Below are positions 1-8,629 of a DNA stretch of 51,121 nt, piece after piece. The position numbers were made by a program, and so were the translations under genes. The notes under the pieces are model-generated. The model ran no database searches. It was given only the letters and a program-made list of their open reading frames with translations, and had not been told where the DNA came from. The DNA lies in the NCBI GenBank assembly GCA_002361235.1, contig DESI01000023.1:1-51121 (forward strand). Direction: 5' to 3'. Origin of the DNA: Porphyromonadaceae bacterium UBA3318. GTDB lineage: Bacteria > Bacteroidota > Bacteroidia > Bacteroidales > Muribaculaceae. How positions within the stretch are numbered: the stretch's first letter is position 1; every line of letters starts with the position of its first letter.

Positions 1-40
1 AAAACGGTTTAAAAGTAAACACACGCATAGAATTTCGGAA

Positions 41-631
41 TTATCCGAAGAAGTTATCCAGCGTCTCCTGGCCGTTGGGGTACAGCAGCATGGCGTTGGC
101 GGTTGAGTTCATCTTCTCCTCGCCTGCCCATGCCGTCACGATGGCCAGCGCCCACGGCAACGCGCTGCTCGGGCCGTTGCCCAGCACGAACTTCTCGTCC
201 ACCGTCACGCGGCGGTCCTGATAGTCGGCGCCTTCCATATATTTCTGGAAGCCGGGATAGCAAGTGGCCTTGCGGCCATTCAGCAATCCGAGCTGACCGA
301 GCACCACACCCGGCGACGCGCAGATGGCTGCGATGCGTCCCTCGGCGCTCGCGTACTGCGCCTTCAGCAATTCGCGCAATGCCTCGCAATCGTACAGGTT
401 CGTGGCTCCGGGAAGTCCGCCGGGCAGTATCAGCCATGCGGCTCCGTTGAAATCCGTGTCACGCAGCAACACGTCAGCGCGGACCGTGATGCCGTGCGCG
501 CCCGTCACCTCATGCTCATCGGTAATCGATACCGTCTTCACAGGCAGTCCGGCGCGGCGCAGAACGTCTGCCGGCGTTAATGCTTCTACTTCTTCAAACC
601 CCTCTGCCAAAAATACGTATGCCTCTTTCAT
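41..631 (-). CDS. DJ-1/PfpI family protein (ThiJ/YajL-like)
   Basis: 196-residue cytosolic protein of the DJ-1 branch of the class I glutamine amidotransferase-like fold. The family motif AAICASPG places the nucleophilic Cys at residue 104. The N-terminal GFEEVE supplies the conserved Glu (residue 16) that lowers the Cys pKa in DJ-1, and LPGG (69-72) and GPSSALPWALAIV-type C-terminal signatures match human DJ-1 and E. coli YajL. The family is known for oxidative and carbonyl stress protection; the deglycase/glyoxalase activities reported for relatives cannot be confirmed here. The ATG at 631 is the only plausible start. It is transcribed alone from the promoter at 727-758 with a leader of about 90 nt. 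Full length with no oddities. Confidence 0.92.
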   Translation of the reverse strand: MKEAYVFLAEGFEEVEALTPADVLRRAGLPVKTVSITDEHEVTGAHGITVRADVLLRDTDFNGAAWLILPGGLPGATNLYDCEALRELLKAQYASAEGRIAAICASPGVVLGQLGLLNGRKATCYPGFQKYMEGADYQDRRVTVDEKFVLGNGPSSALPWALAIVTAWAGEEKMNSTANAMLLYPNGQETLDNFFG

Positions 632-726
632 AGTTATATAGTTATATAAGTTTTAGGTTCTTTTTTGTTTGTAAAGCTGTTTTAAGAACGTTAATGTTAT
701 TGTATTCTCTGCATCTTGCGAATATG

Positions 727-758
727 CAAACTTAATCAATATTTCTGTAATAAACAAA
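727..758 (-). promoter_or_regulatory. Bacteroidetes-type promoter for the DJ-1 gene
   Basis: On the minus strand the sequence reads TTTG (755-758), a 20-bp spacer, then TAAGTTTG (727-734). This is an exact match to the Bacteroidetes housekeeping consensus (TTTG at -33, TAnnTTTG at -7). It lies between apbE and the DJ-1 gene, with a predicted start of transcription near 720. Confidence 0.75.
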
Positions 759-788
759 TCAAGTTCCCCAAAGTATGCTAAATGTTTG

Positions 789-1790
789 CTAACGTATCAT
801 TAATTTCTCAAATTGGCCGGAGCACCACACCGTCGAGTCGGTCAGGACGAGCATGACGGGGAGCCTCGTGGACTTGTTGAGGCGTTTCACATCATCGGCG
901 CCCATAGCCATGAACGCGGTGGCCAGCGCATCGGCTTCCATTGCCGTGCGTCCTATCACCGTGGCGCTTATCACGTCCGTGCGCGCCGGGCGTCCCGTCC
1001 GGGCCGAAATTGTGTGTCCGTAATACTGTCCCTTGTCATCGCTCTGCAGGTTGCGGTAATTGCCCGACGTGGCGATTCCGGCGTCCGTCACCTCCACCAC
1101 GCATTGCGAATCGTGAAGTATGCGGTCCTTCTGCATCACGGGACGGTCTATCGACACACGCCATTTGCCTCCGTCGGGGCTTTTGCCGCGACATGATATC
1201 TCCCCGCCTATCTCCACAAGCCAGTCCTCCACGCCGTTGCGCTGCAGCATCTCGCCCACACAGTCGCACCCATAACCCTTGGCGATTGCCGAGAAATTGA
1301 ACCGTATGCGACTGTCGTCCTTCACCAGCGTGTCCATGTCCAGTCTTGTCTTGCCTATGCCCACGAACTTCATCAGCGAATCGATGCGGGCCGTGTCTCC
1401 CGTGGCCTTATGCCCCTTGCCGAAGCCCCAGGCCTCGATCAGCGGGCCTAACGTCGGGTCGAACGCTCCTTTCGACAGCTTATTCACCTTCACCGACTCC
1501 ACGTATACCCGGATAAAATCGGTGTCCACCGCAGTACTGTCATTGGCGTTGACCTGACTCACAAGCGAGTTTTCATCAAACACGTTAAGCGATGCTCCCA
1601 CATGGTTCAGCACCTGCATTATCGAGTCCTTCAGCTCGGGGGCGCCGTTATAAGTGACGTGGTACGTGGTGTTCCATACCATACCCTCGGCACTCTGATA
1701 TTGCCTTGCGTCTTTGCCGCGACCGCATCCCGAGGCAAGCATGGCTATGCCTGCAACGGCGCATATACAGATTCTCGTTATCTTTCGCAT
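789..1790 (-). CDS. apbE: FAD:protein FMN transferase (ApbE), lipoprotein
   Basis: 333-residue flavin transferase that covalently links FMN from FAD to Thr/Ser residues of exported or membrane redox proteins such as NqrB/NqrC or RnfG/RnfD. The N-terminus carries a lipoprotein signal with the lipobox LASGC (Cys 22), so it is probably anchored facing the periplasm. Family features include NFSAIAKGYG, the EIGGE segment, DAGIATSGNYRN, HTISARTGRP and the C-terminal EADALATAF with metal-binding acidic residues. I chose the ATG at 1790, which overlaps the stop of the upstream patatin gene as TGATG; a TTG one codon earlier is also possible. The overlap implies translational coupling. No Nqr or Rnf substrate lies in this window. 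Confidence 0.93.
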   Translation of the reverse strand: MRKITRICICAVAGIAMLASGCGRGKDARQYQSAEGMVWNTTYHVTYNGAPELKDSIMQVLNHVGASLNVFDENSLVSQVNANDSTAVDTDFIRVYVESVKVNKLSKGAFDPTLGPLIEAWGFGKGHKATGDTARIDSLMKFVGIGKTRLDMDTLVKDDSRIRFNFSAIAKGYGCDCVGEMLQRNGVEDWLVEIGGEISCRGKSPDGGKWRVSIDRPVMQKDRILHDSQCVVEVTDAGIATSGNYRNLQSDDKGQYYGHTISARTGRPARTDVISATVIGRTAMEADALATAFMAMGADDVKRLNKSTRLPVMLVLTDSTVWCSGQFEKLMIR

Positions 1791-4165
1791 CAATGAATCA
1801 GTTTTGGGGCTTGGAAGAACAAGCCGAAGTTTATGCCGAAATTCCAGTTATTCTTGGGCGAGCTGAGATAATTGACATACAGGCTGAGGCTGGCGAACGG
1901 GAAATTATAGACTGCCGCCACCTCGCCTATGAATTCCACCTTGGGAAACCATTTGCCATACTCAGCCACACAGGGTCCCAGGTCCTTGATTCCGCGCACC
2001 TTTGAATATCCGTAGAAATCACCTCTGACCTGGAATCCGCGCGACGGCGTCCACACTGGTATCAGTCCGGCCGCTACATAATTGTCGGAGCGGAACGCCT
2101 CGTTGAAGTAGTTCTGTGTCGAGGGCGTGGGCGCGAACTCAGCCGAATGCACCAGTGTCGAAGTGTAGTTCTGCTTCAGCTTCTTGTAATTGCCCATGGC
2201 GTTCCCCATCACTCCGAGCTTGATGTTACGGTGCACCGGGAAGAAATGCTTGTAGTATGCCCAAAACGCGGCGTTCCAGTTGTCGCGCTGGGTGGTTTTC
2301 ATCACGTTTTCCGGATAGAACGAACTCTTTTCGAACGCTCCACGGAATTCAAAGTTCCAATGCACGCCCTCGCTGGGATACAGCTTGTTGTTCAGCGTGT
2401 TCTTTTCAAATCCCACTCTCAGCACTCCGAGCCAGTATTTGGTACGGTCGCGCCTCCGGTCGTGATACGACCCGTCGCTGTCGGGGAAGTACCGGTCGTT
2501 CATGTATCCCCACGCGGCCGACACCCATCCCTTGACCTTGCGGCTGGTGGCCCAGATGTAGCTGCCGCGCAGATAATTCTCGTCCTCGGTGATGAACGCC
2601 GGCGAACCGGTCTGATAGAACAGCACCTCCGAGTCGTAATACTTCTGTCGGCTCAACAGTCCGTCCAGCTGCACCAGCGAGGGGCGCGCGCTCGGAAAAG
2701 TAAACCGTGCCGACAGCAATCCGGCATAGTAACTCTGGCCTACCCAGCCGCTGACCGACACGTCCATAGAGTTGAAACTCATGGAGTGGTATCCGAACTT
2801 CAGATACAGCATTGAGTTGGTGGACGACGATATCCATCCTCCCACTCCGATATTCCACGGACGTTTCTGACTGGCCTGCAGCAACAGCGTGTTATGGCCG
2901 TCCTTGCCGAACTCGGCCTGAGGCACCAGATTGTTAAGCGTACCGTCCGTCACGGCACGGTAATAGGAATTGATCACGCCGGGCATTCCGATGGCATGGG
3001 GACGTCCTCCGAAAAAGAGGAAACGCAGGTATCGTGCCTGATCGGGCGTAGCGCCCGTCACGGCTATCGAGTCGAATTTCAGGTCGGGAGTCTTGGCGGC
3101 GAATCCGGCACGGCTCGCATCCAGATCCTGAGGCGTACGCCGGGTCGTGACGCGTTTCTTGATGCTGTCTATCATGGCCAGTCCGGATTTATAGCCTATC
3201 TCGTATATTTCCCTGGCCTTGTCGAACTGCAGCACGGCAAAATTCGACACCGGGACCTTAATCTTGATTCCATTGGCGCTCGGCATGGAGTAGTCGTTGT
3301 TCTGGATTATCATGTCCTCCAGCTGCGAGTAGAGGTCTCCGCGCATCGGAGACTTGTCGGCGCCGGCCACCTGAACGCCTATCATGAAATCGGGATGGAA
3401 ATCCTTCTCCATCACGTTCACCGGGAAGTTGTCGTATATGCCGCCGTCATATACCAGCACGCCGTCCAGTTTGATGGGACGGAACACAAGCGGGAAACTC
3501 ATCGACGCGCGCACGGCGTCGCCGAGCGATCCGCGCGACAGCACTATCTTATGCTTGTGGTAGACATCCGATGTGACGCACCTGAACGGCACGAACAGAT
3601 TGTTGAAGTTCTCGCCGCATTGCTCGCTGTATGGCCCGTACAGGTTCAGGAACTCGATGTTCATGGGCAACGGGCTGATCAGCGATGTGGGCAGCACCTC
3701 GTTCAGCATCTTCTTGCCGCCGGACTTGAAGTTGATGTTCACTTCAAGCCATTTCGGCGTGGGGACCGGCTGGATGTAGTAATAGACCCGTTCGGGCGGA
3801 ATCGTGCCGGTGCTCCAGTAACCGAAGTCCGGGCTGGTGAAAAATTTAAGCATACGCTCCGGGCTCCATCCGCATGAATAGAGCGACCCCACTATGGCTC
3901 CCATCGATGTTCCCGTCACATAATCTATCGGAATATTGTTTTCCTCCAGCGCCTTGATCACGCCCACATGGGCTATGCCCTTGGCACCGCCGCCGCTCAG
4001 CACCAGTCCGACCGTCTGCCGGTCCGGTCGTGCTATACTGTCATTGTGAGGTGTACGTATCACAGAATCAGGCATCGCCGACGAGCCTGTGGCGTTCACA
4101 CCGAAGGCAGCGGATATGATACATACCGCCGCGCATAACCCTTTCGCAATATTCCTTGTCCTCAT
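1790..4165 (-). CDS. Patatin-like phospholipase fused to an Omp85-type outer-membrane barrel
   Basis: 791 residues. A signal peptide (about 1-25) is followed by a patatin domain (about 50-340) with the oxyanion motif GGGAKG (58-63), nucleophile GTSMG (Ser 87) and the catalytic Asp in DGG (Asp 240). Next comes a short POTRA-like segment (about 365-400, LKFDSIAVTGAT) and a C-terminal beta-barrel rich in alternating aromatic strands, ending in LFFQAPKLIH. This layout matches type Vd autotransporters such as PlpD, so the expected role is a lipase or phospholipase domain attached to the outer membrane. ATG 4165 is preferred over an upstream TTG at 4180 because AAGGAAC lies directly before it. It lies 51 bp downstream of serB and overlaps apbE. 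Substrate and final location are inferred. Confidence 0.9.
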   Translation of the reverse strand: MRTRNIAKGLCAAVCIISAAFGVNATGSSAMPDSVIRTPHNDSIARPDRQTVGLVLSGGGAKGIAHVGVIKALEENNIPIDYVTGTSMGAIVGSLYSCGWSPERMLKFFTSPDFGYWSTGTIPPERVYYYIQPVPTPKWLEVNINFKSGGKKMLNEVLPTSLISPLPMNIEFLNLYGPYSEQCGENFNNLFVPFRCVTSDVYHKHKIVLSRGSLGDAVRASMSFPLVFRPIKLDGVLVYDGGIYDNFPVNVMEKDFHPDFMIGVQVAGADKSPMRGDLYSQLEDMIIQNNDYSMPSANGIKIKVPVSNFAVLQFDKAREIYEIGYKSGLAMIDSIKKRVTTRRTPQDLDASRAGFAAKTPDLKFDSIAVTGATPDQARYLRFLFFGGRPHAIGMPGVINSYYRAVTDGTLNNLVPQAEFGKDGHNTLLLQASQKRPWNIGVGGWISSSTNSMLYLKFGYHSMSFNSMDVSVSGWVGQSYYAGLLSARFTFPSARPSLVQLDGLLSRQKYYDSEVLFYQTGSPAFITEDENYLRGSYIWATSRKVKGWVSAAWGYMNDRYFPDSDGSYHDRRRDRTKYWLGVLRVGFEKNTLNNKLYPSEGVHWNFEFRGAFEKSSFYPENVMKTTQRDNWNAAFWAYYKHFFPVHRNIKLGVMGNAMGNYKKLKQNYTSTLVHSAEFAPTPSTQNYFNEAFRSDNYVAAGLIPVWTPSRGFQVRGDFYGYSKVRGIKDLGPCVAEYGKWFPKVEFIGEVAAVYNFPFASLSLYVNYLSSPKNNWNFGINFGLFFQAPKLIH

Positions 4166-4216
4166 GTTCCTTGCGGCCAAGCCGGCTTTATTAGATACGC
4201 GGACATCGCCGCGCGT

Positions 4217-5458
4217 TTATAGCTTCATGTAGGAGTCCTTGAATCCCAGGAAGTAGAGCACACCGTCAAGACCTATGGTCGAAATGCTCTGCGAGGCTTC
4301 GGCCTTCACCTTGGGCTTGGCGTGGAACGCTATGCCCAGGCCGGCCTCCGACAGCATCGGCAGGTCGTTGGCACCGTCGCCTACGGCTATGGTCTGCGCG
4401 ATGTCGATGTTCTCCACCTGCGCCAGCAGCTTCAGCAACTCGCGCTTGCGCTTGCCGTCGACTATGTCGCCTACATAGCGGCCTGTCAACTTTCCGTCAG
4501 GACCAATCTCCAGTTCATTAGCATAAACGTAATCGAAGCCGAATCGGTTCTTAAGACTCTGTCCGAAATAGGTAAAACCGCCCGACAATATGGCTGTCTT
4601 ATAGCCGGAGCGTTTCAATACCGACATCAGTTTCTCCACGCCCTCGGTAATGGGCAGGTTGTCGGCTATTTCCTTCATCACCGACACGTCCAGCCCCTTG
4701 AGCAGAGCCACCCTTCGCGTAAAACTTTCGCAGAAGTCTATCTCGCCGCGCATCGCGCTCTCTGTTATGGCCCGCACCTGAGGCCCCACTCCGGCACGGT
4801 CGGCCAGCTCGTCTATCACCTCGGTGCGTATCAGGGTGGAATCCATGTCGAAACATATCAGCCGGCGACAGCGGCGGTACATGGTGTCCTCCTGCATCGA
4901 CACGTCAAAATTCAGTTCCGACGTAAGCCGCAGTATGTCGCTCTGCATCCGGGTCTTGTCCTTGGGATTGCCACGCACCGAGAATTCGATGCAAGCCTTG
5001 GTGGCCATCTCCGTGTTGGTGTCCAGTGGCATACGGCCGGTCAGACGTGTTATCGTGTCGATGTTCAGTCCCTGGTTGGCTATGATTTTCGAAATCTCGG
5101 ATATGTGCCGTGCCGTGATGTGCCGTCCCAGCAGCGTCAGGATGTAGCGGTTCTTGCCCTGGGCGGCTACCCACGACCGGTATTCCTCCTCGGGCACGAT
5201 GCTGAACTGCACCTGCACGTGCATCTCGTTGGTGGCGAACAGCAGTTCCTTCAATATGTCGCCGCTGCGGGTGCTGTCGGTCATCACCAGCATGCCCATC
5301 GCAAGGGTGTGGTGAATGTCGGCCTGGCCTATGTCCAGTATCGTGGCGTCATGGTCGGCCAGGATACCCGTCAGCTGGGCCGTGATGCCGGCCCGGTCCG
5401 GGCCGGATATGTTTATCAGTATCAGCTCGCGGTGAGCTTCCTTTTCGTTTTTACTCAC
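4217..5458 (-). CDS. serB: Phosphoserine phosphatase with two N-terminal ACT domains
   Basis: 413-residue HAD-family enzyme for the last step of serine synthesis (phosphoserine to serine). The catalytic DMDST motif gives nucleophile Asp 204 and acid/base Asp 206; LSGGF (291-295), the DGKRK lysine region (334-338) and GDGANDLPM (360-368) complete the HAD set. Residues 10-90 and about 103-185 form two ACT-like domains (ISGPDRAGI; TLLGRHITARHIS), as in longer SerB proteins where they sense amino acids. The start is GTG at 5458; no in-frame ATG lies between it and the preceding gene. It is probably co-transcribed with the Sel1 gene upstream and the patatin gene downstream. Allosteric control by serine is an inference from the ACT domains. 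Confidence 0.95.
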   Translation of the reverse strand: MSKNEKEAHRELILINISGPDRAGITAQLTGILADHDATILDIGQADIHHTLAMGMLVMTDSTRSGDILKELLFATNEMHVQVQFSIVPEEEYRSWVAAQGKNRYILTLLGRHITARHISEISKIIANQGLNIDTITRLTGRMPLDTNTEMATKACIEFSVRGNPKDKTRMQSDILRLTSELNFDVSMQEDTMYRRCRRLICFDMDSTLIRTEVIDELADRAGVGPQVRAITESAMRGEIDFCESFTRRVALLKGLDVSVMKEIADNLPITEGVEKLMSVLKRSGYKTAILSGGFTYFGQSLKNRFGFDYVYANELEIGPDGKLTGRYVGDIVDGKRKRELLKLLAQVENIDIAQTIAVGDGANDLPMLSEAGLGIAFHAKPKVKAEASQSISTIGLDGVLYFLGFKDSYMKL

Positions 5459-5496
5459 GGTGTTTTCAGTTTATAGTGTGTATCGGTACGGGTCCG

Positions 5497-6537
5497 TTAT
5501 CTTCTTTTCGACTTGTGTCCGGACTTAGTGGCAGCAGCCTTGTGGTTACGGCTCCTGGACGATGCCGCCACACCCGTTTTCTTTCTGGTCGCGCCGGTCT
5601 TGGTGGGGCGCAACTTCACTCCGTTGGACTGAAGCATGCTTACCTGTCCGGCAGCGTCGGAATATGAACTTTCGGCCGCCTGCATGAAATATTTCAAGGC
5701 CCGAGGCAGATCCTGCTGCACACCGACACCGTCACGCAGCATGATGGCGAAGTTGTAGGCTCCCTGCGCGCTTCCGCGTTCGGCCGCACGCCAGTAGTTT
5801 TCGGCTGCCACACGCTTGTCCTGCAGCACACCGCGGCCCAGCTCGAATTCCTTGGCCGTGGCCAGCAGCGCCTCAACATGGCCGTTGCGCGCGGCGCGGC
5901 GATACCAGTATGCCGCCTCCTTGTCGCTGCGGCTCACGCCTATGCCGGCGTCGTACATCTTGCCGATCTGGAACTGGGCGTTCTCATTGCCCTGTTCGGC
6001 CGAACGCGCCAGCCATTTCCAGGCCTCGCTGACGTTTTGCTCCACGCCCGCGCCGGCAAGGTAGCACATGCCTATCACATATTGCGCCGAGGCATCGCCC
6101 TGACGGGCCTGGGCCATATTGGCGGTGTAATCACCGGCTTTGACACTGCTTTTGTCAGATTCGGATATGGCATATACGGGTGCCTTGCCCGCCGACTCTG
6201 CTTCATCGTCCGGTCGATAGGACTTCCGGGGTTTCGCACTTTTGGCTGCTGTTGCGCCCGAGGCGGGAACGCTTGTTTTGGCTTTGGCCACGGACGCTGC
6301 GGGAACCTCCACCTTTACTGTCTGCTCGGCCGCTTCGGCCAGGCTGTCGCGCTGCTCCACATATTTCAGCACCGTCGGGCTCTTGATGATGATGTCGTCG
6401 CCCGGATTGTGCGTCGTGTCGTTCTGCTCATACCGCTCGGGGTACAACGCATTGGTTATGTCTACGTATTGTGCCTGTAATCCAAAAGCCGCCATACCTG
6501 CCATGGCAGCCGCTATCATAGTTACGGTTACTTTCAT
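5497..6537 (-). CDS. Exported Sel1-repeat protein with a basic C-terminal tail
   Basis: 346 residues. A signal peptide (about 1-22, ending in GLQAQ) leads to a low-complexity Ala/Ser/Lys linker (about 75-130). Four or five Sel1-like repeats follow (about 148-300), recognisable by A-x-YxxGxxYxxGxGV and WxxxAAxxGxxxA patterns such as QYVIGMCYLAGAGV and WYRRAARNGH. The last 40 residues are strongly basic (Lys/Arg/Ser/Thr/Ala). Sel1 repeats are protein-interaction scaffolds; in exported proteins they often help to organise envelope complexes, but the partner is unknown here. The gene lies 65 bp after DUF349 and 38 bp before serB, suggesting one transcript with partial attenuation at the 6552-6581 hairpin. 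Confidence 0.85.
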   Translation of the reverse strand: MKVTVTMIAAAMAGMAAFGLQAQYVDITNALYPERYEQNDTTHNPGDDIIIKSPTVLKYVEQRDSLAEAAEQTVKVEVPAASVAKAKTSVPASGATAAKSAKPRKSYRPDDEAESAGKAPVYAISESDKSSVKAGDYTANMAQARQGDASAQYVIGMCYLAGAGVEQNVSEAWKWLARSAEQGNENAQFQIGKMYDAGIGVSRSDKEAAYWYRRAARNGHVEALLATAKEFELGRGVLQDKRVAAENYWRAAERGSAQGAYNFAIMLRDGVGVQQDLPRALKYFMQAAESSYSDAAGQVSMLQSNGVKLRPTKTGATRKKTGVAASSRSRNHKAAATKSGHKSKRR

Positions 6538-6551
6538 CTATATTTGTAAAG

Positions 6552-6581
6552 AATACGGCGCCCAGAATTGAGTGCCGTATT
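6552..6581 (-). terminator. Hairpin between DUF349 and Sel1 genes, possible weak terminator
   Basis: Perfect 8-bp inverted repeat AATACGGC/GCCGTATT (6552-6559 and 6574-6581) with a 14-nt loop. On the minus strand it is followed by CTTTACAAATA, a poor U tract, so it may attenuate or protect the mRNA end instead of terminating fully. Confidence 0.4.
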
Positions 6582-6602
6582 CATGTATGTCTCAGTTAAT
6601 GA

Positions 6603-8531
6603 TTAATCTTCTGCCTTTTCCTCTGCCTTTACTTCTTCCTTTACTTCCGCCTTGACGGCCTCGGCTGCCGCGGGTTTGGCGGCCTCGGAATTGTCCACCA
6701 TGCGGATCTTCTGCTTGATCTCCTCTATCTCCTCCTTGAGGCGGGCTATCTTGCGTTCCATATCCTTCAGCATCGAGTTGCCGGCCGACGACTTGACGTT
6801 GAAGAATCCGAGGTTGTTCTCGTAGGTCAGCAGGTCGCCCTTGCGGGCCTCCAGCGCGCGGACCAGCTTTTCGCGTTCGCTGCTCACCTTGTTGCCGTCG
6901 CCGCGCATACGGCCCATCTTCTCCTGCCAGTTGTTCATGCGGCGGCTGTTCTCACGCTCTGTGTATGTGTTGTACAGCGTGTCGCATATCTCGCGGTATT
7001 CCTTGAAGATGGTGTCCTTCACCTTGAAGGGAACGAAGCCGATCTTGTTCCATTCGGCCTGCAGGTCTTTCACCTGACCGATCACCTCGCGGCGGTCGCC
7101 GTCCAGCGGCAGTTCCTTCAGCTTGGCTATGATGGCTTTCTTGGCGTCCAGGTTCTCGTTCTCCTCCTTGCGGCGCTCGCGGGTCTGACGCTTGCGCTCG
7201 TCGAAGAAGTAATTGCATGCGTCCGTAAATCGCTTCCATACCTCGTCGCTCTGCTTGCGCGGAACGGCGCCAATGGTCTTCCATTCGGCCTGCAGACGTA
7301 CTATCTCGTCCGTAGGATTCTTCACATCCGGATTCTCCTTCAGTTTCTCGGCCTTCTCGCACAGGGCTATCTTCTTAGCCAGGTTCTCGTTGAATCCCTC
7401 GCGTGTGCGGCGGAAGTATTCGGTCTTGGCCTCGAAGAAGTTGTCGCAGGCGCGGCGGAAGCGGGTGTAGAGCGCGGTGTTGGCTTTCTTCGACGCGTAG
7501 CCGTATTCCTTCCACTTCTTCTGCAGGCTGATGATCTGGTCGGTCATCGTGTTCCACTGCGCGAATGTGGTGTTCTCGCTGGGATTCAGCTCCTCTATCT
7601 GCTTGCAGAGTTCCTCCTTGGCGGCCTCGTTGATCTGCTCGGAAGCCTTGCGCTGCTCGAAATATTCCTGATGACGCTTGTTCACCACCGTCGAAGCCTC
7701 GCGGAATTCCTCCCACAGACTCTCGCGCAGCTCCTTGGCCACCGGGCCGATGTTGCGCCATTCCTCGTGCAGTTCCTGCAGCTTGCGGAACGCCTGTACC
7801 GGATCGTTCACCTCGCTGAGCTTGCGGGCCTCGTCCACTAATGCGCGCTTGGCCTCAAGATTCTTGCGGAAATCGAGGTCGCGGAGCTCCTTGTTCATTT
7901 TCAGATGGTCGTAGAACTGCTCGCCTACGGTCTGGAAATTCTTCCAGATCTCGCTTTCGGCTGCCGGCGGCACATCCTTGATGGCGCGGAAGTCGGCCTG
8001 AAGTTGCTGGAATTCCTGGAACTTGACGTTCACCGTGTCGATGTCCGACGCTATGGCGTTCATCTTCTCCAGCAACTCGAGTTTCTGCTCCAGATTGGCC
8101 TGGCGGCGCGCCTCGTCGGCGGCTATGTATTCCTGACGTTTCTCCTTGAATGTAGCGTAGAGCGTATTGAATTCATTTTCAAGCTCATCAGGCCTGGCCG
8201 CAAATGCAGCCGGTTCGTTGCCGGCCTCCACAAATGCGTTCAGCTCCTCCAGCCGTTCGCGGCTGCGCAGACTGAAAAACGCCTGCTTCATCGCTGTCAC
8301 TTCCCGATGGCTTTCCATCTTGTCATTCTCCAGAATCTCCTTCATCGCCGCTACGAGTTCTTCTTTGCTCATCGTGTGCACGTTGCGGGCCGGAGCCTCC
8401 TCTGTCTCTGCTACACATGCGCCTTCAGTGGACTCGCAGGCCGGTGTGGCCACTTCCGCAGCCTCAACAGTCACCTCCACTTCAGGTACCTTCTTTTCAA
8501 GTTCGTCCATTGTCTGTTTGTTCCCGGCCAT
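6603..8531 (-). CDS. DUF349 domain protein, long helical/coiled-coil
   Basis: 642-residue, highly charged, almost wholly helical cytosolic protein. An acidic, Glu/Ala/Val-rich N-terminal region (1-50) precedes a series of DUF349-type repeats (about 125-555), each carrying a signature such as LQAEWKTIGAVPRKQSDEVW, LQELHEEWRNIGPV or LQKKWKEYGYA. A coiled coil (about 575-615) and an Ala/Lys/Glu-rich tail follow. There is no signal peptide. DUF349 proteins are widespread in Bacteroidetes; their function is not established to my knowledge. The gene has its own promoter (8579-8609) overlapped by a perfect inverted repeat, so it is probably regulated separately from the cyclophilin gene upstream. 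Confidence 0.88.
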   Translation of the reverse strand: MAGNKQTMDELEKKVPEVEVTVEAAEVATPACESTEGACVAETEEAPARNVHTMSKEELVAAMKEILENDKMESHREVTAMKQAFFSLRSRERLEELNAFVEAGNEPAAFAARPDELENEFNTLYATFKEKRQEYIAADEARRQANLEQKLELLEKMNAIASDIDTVNVKFQEFQQLQADFRAIKDVPPAAESEIWKNFQTVGEQFYDHLKMNKELRDLDFRKNLEAKRALVDEARKLSEVNDPVQAFRKLQELHEEWRNIGPVAKELRESLWEEFREASTVVNKRHQEYFEQRKASEQINEAAKEELCKQIEELNPSENTTFAQWNTMTDQIISLQKKWKEYGYASKKANTALYTRFRRACDNFFEAKTEYFRRTREGFNENLAKKIALCEKAEKLKENPDVKNPTDEIVRLQAEWKTIGAVPRKQSDEVWKRFTDACNYFFDERKRQTRERRKEENENLDAKKAIIAKLKELPLDGDRREVIGQVKDLQAEWNKIGFVPFKVKDTIFKEYREICDTLYNTYTERENSRRMNNWQEKMGRMRGDGNKVSSEREKLVRALEARKGDLLTYENNLGFFNVKSSAGNSMLKDMERKIARLKEEIEEIKQKIRMVDNSEAAKPAAAEAVKAEVKEEVKAEEKAED

Positions 8532-8573
8532 TCGTCTCTGTTTTGACCCGAATGTCAGCCGAATTTCATATTT

Positions 8574-8619
8574 GGCTGTAAATTTAATCGTTTTATCCGT
8601 TTTGACAAAATTTACAGCC
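8574..8619. repeat. 12-bp perfect inverted repeat overlapping the DUF349 promoter
   Basis: GGCTGTAAATTT (8574-8585) and AAATTTACAGCC (8608-8619) are exact reverse complements separated by 22 bp. Reading on the minus strand, the upstream arm adjoins the -33 TTTG and the downstream arm contains the -7 element. The repeat begins 11 bp after the cyclophilin stop codon, so it could be an operator or an mRNA 3' stem-loop. Confidence 0.8.
8579..8609 (-). promoter_or_regulatory. Promoter for the DUF349 gene
   Basis: Minus strand TTTG (8606-8609), a 19-bp spacer, then TAAATTTA (8579-8586). The -7 box differs from TAnnTTTG only at the last base. The predicted leader is about 40 nt. Confidence 0.6.
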
Positions 8620-8629
8620 TATTATTTTG

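Noticed and set aside
34..49. 6-bp hairpin over the DJ-1 stop codon (TTCGGA/TCCGAA)
   Set aside because: Very short stem with no U run; not enough for a terminator call.
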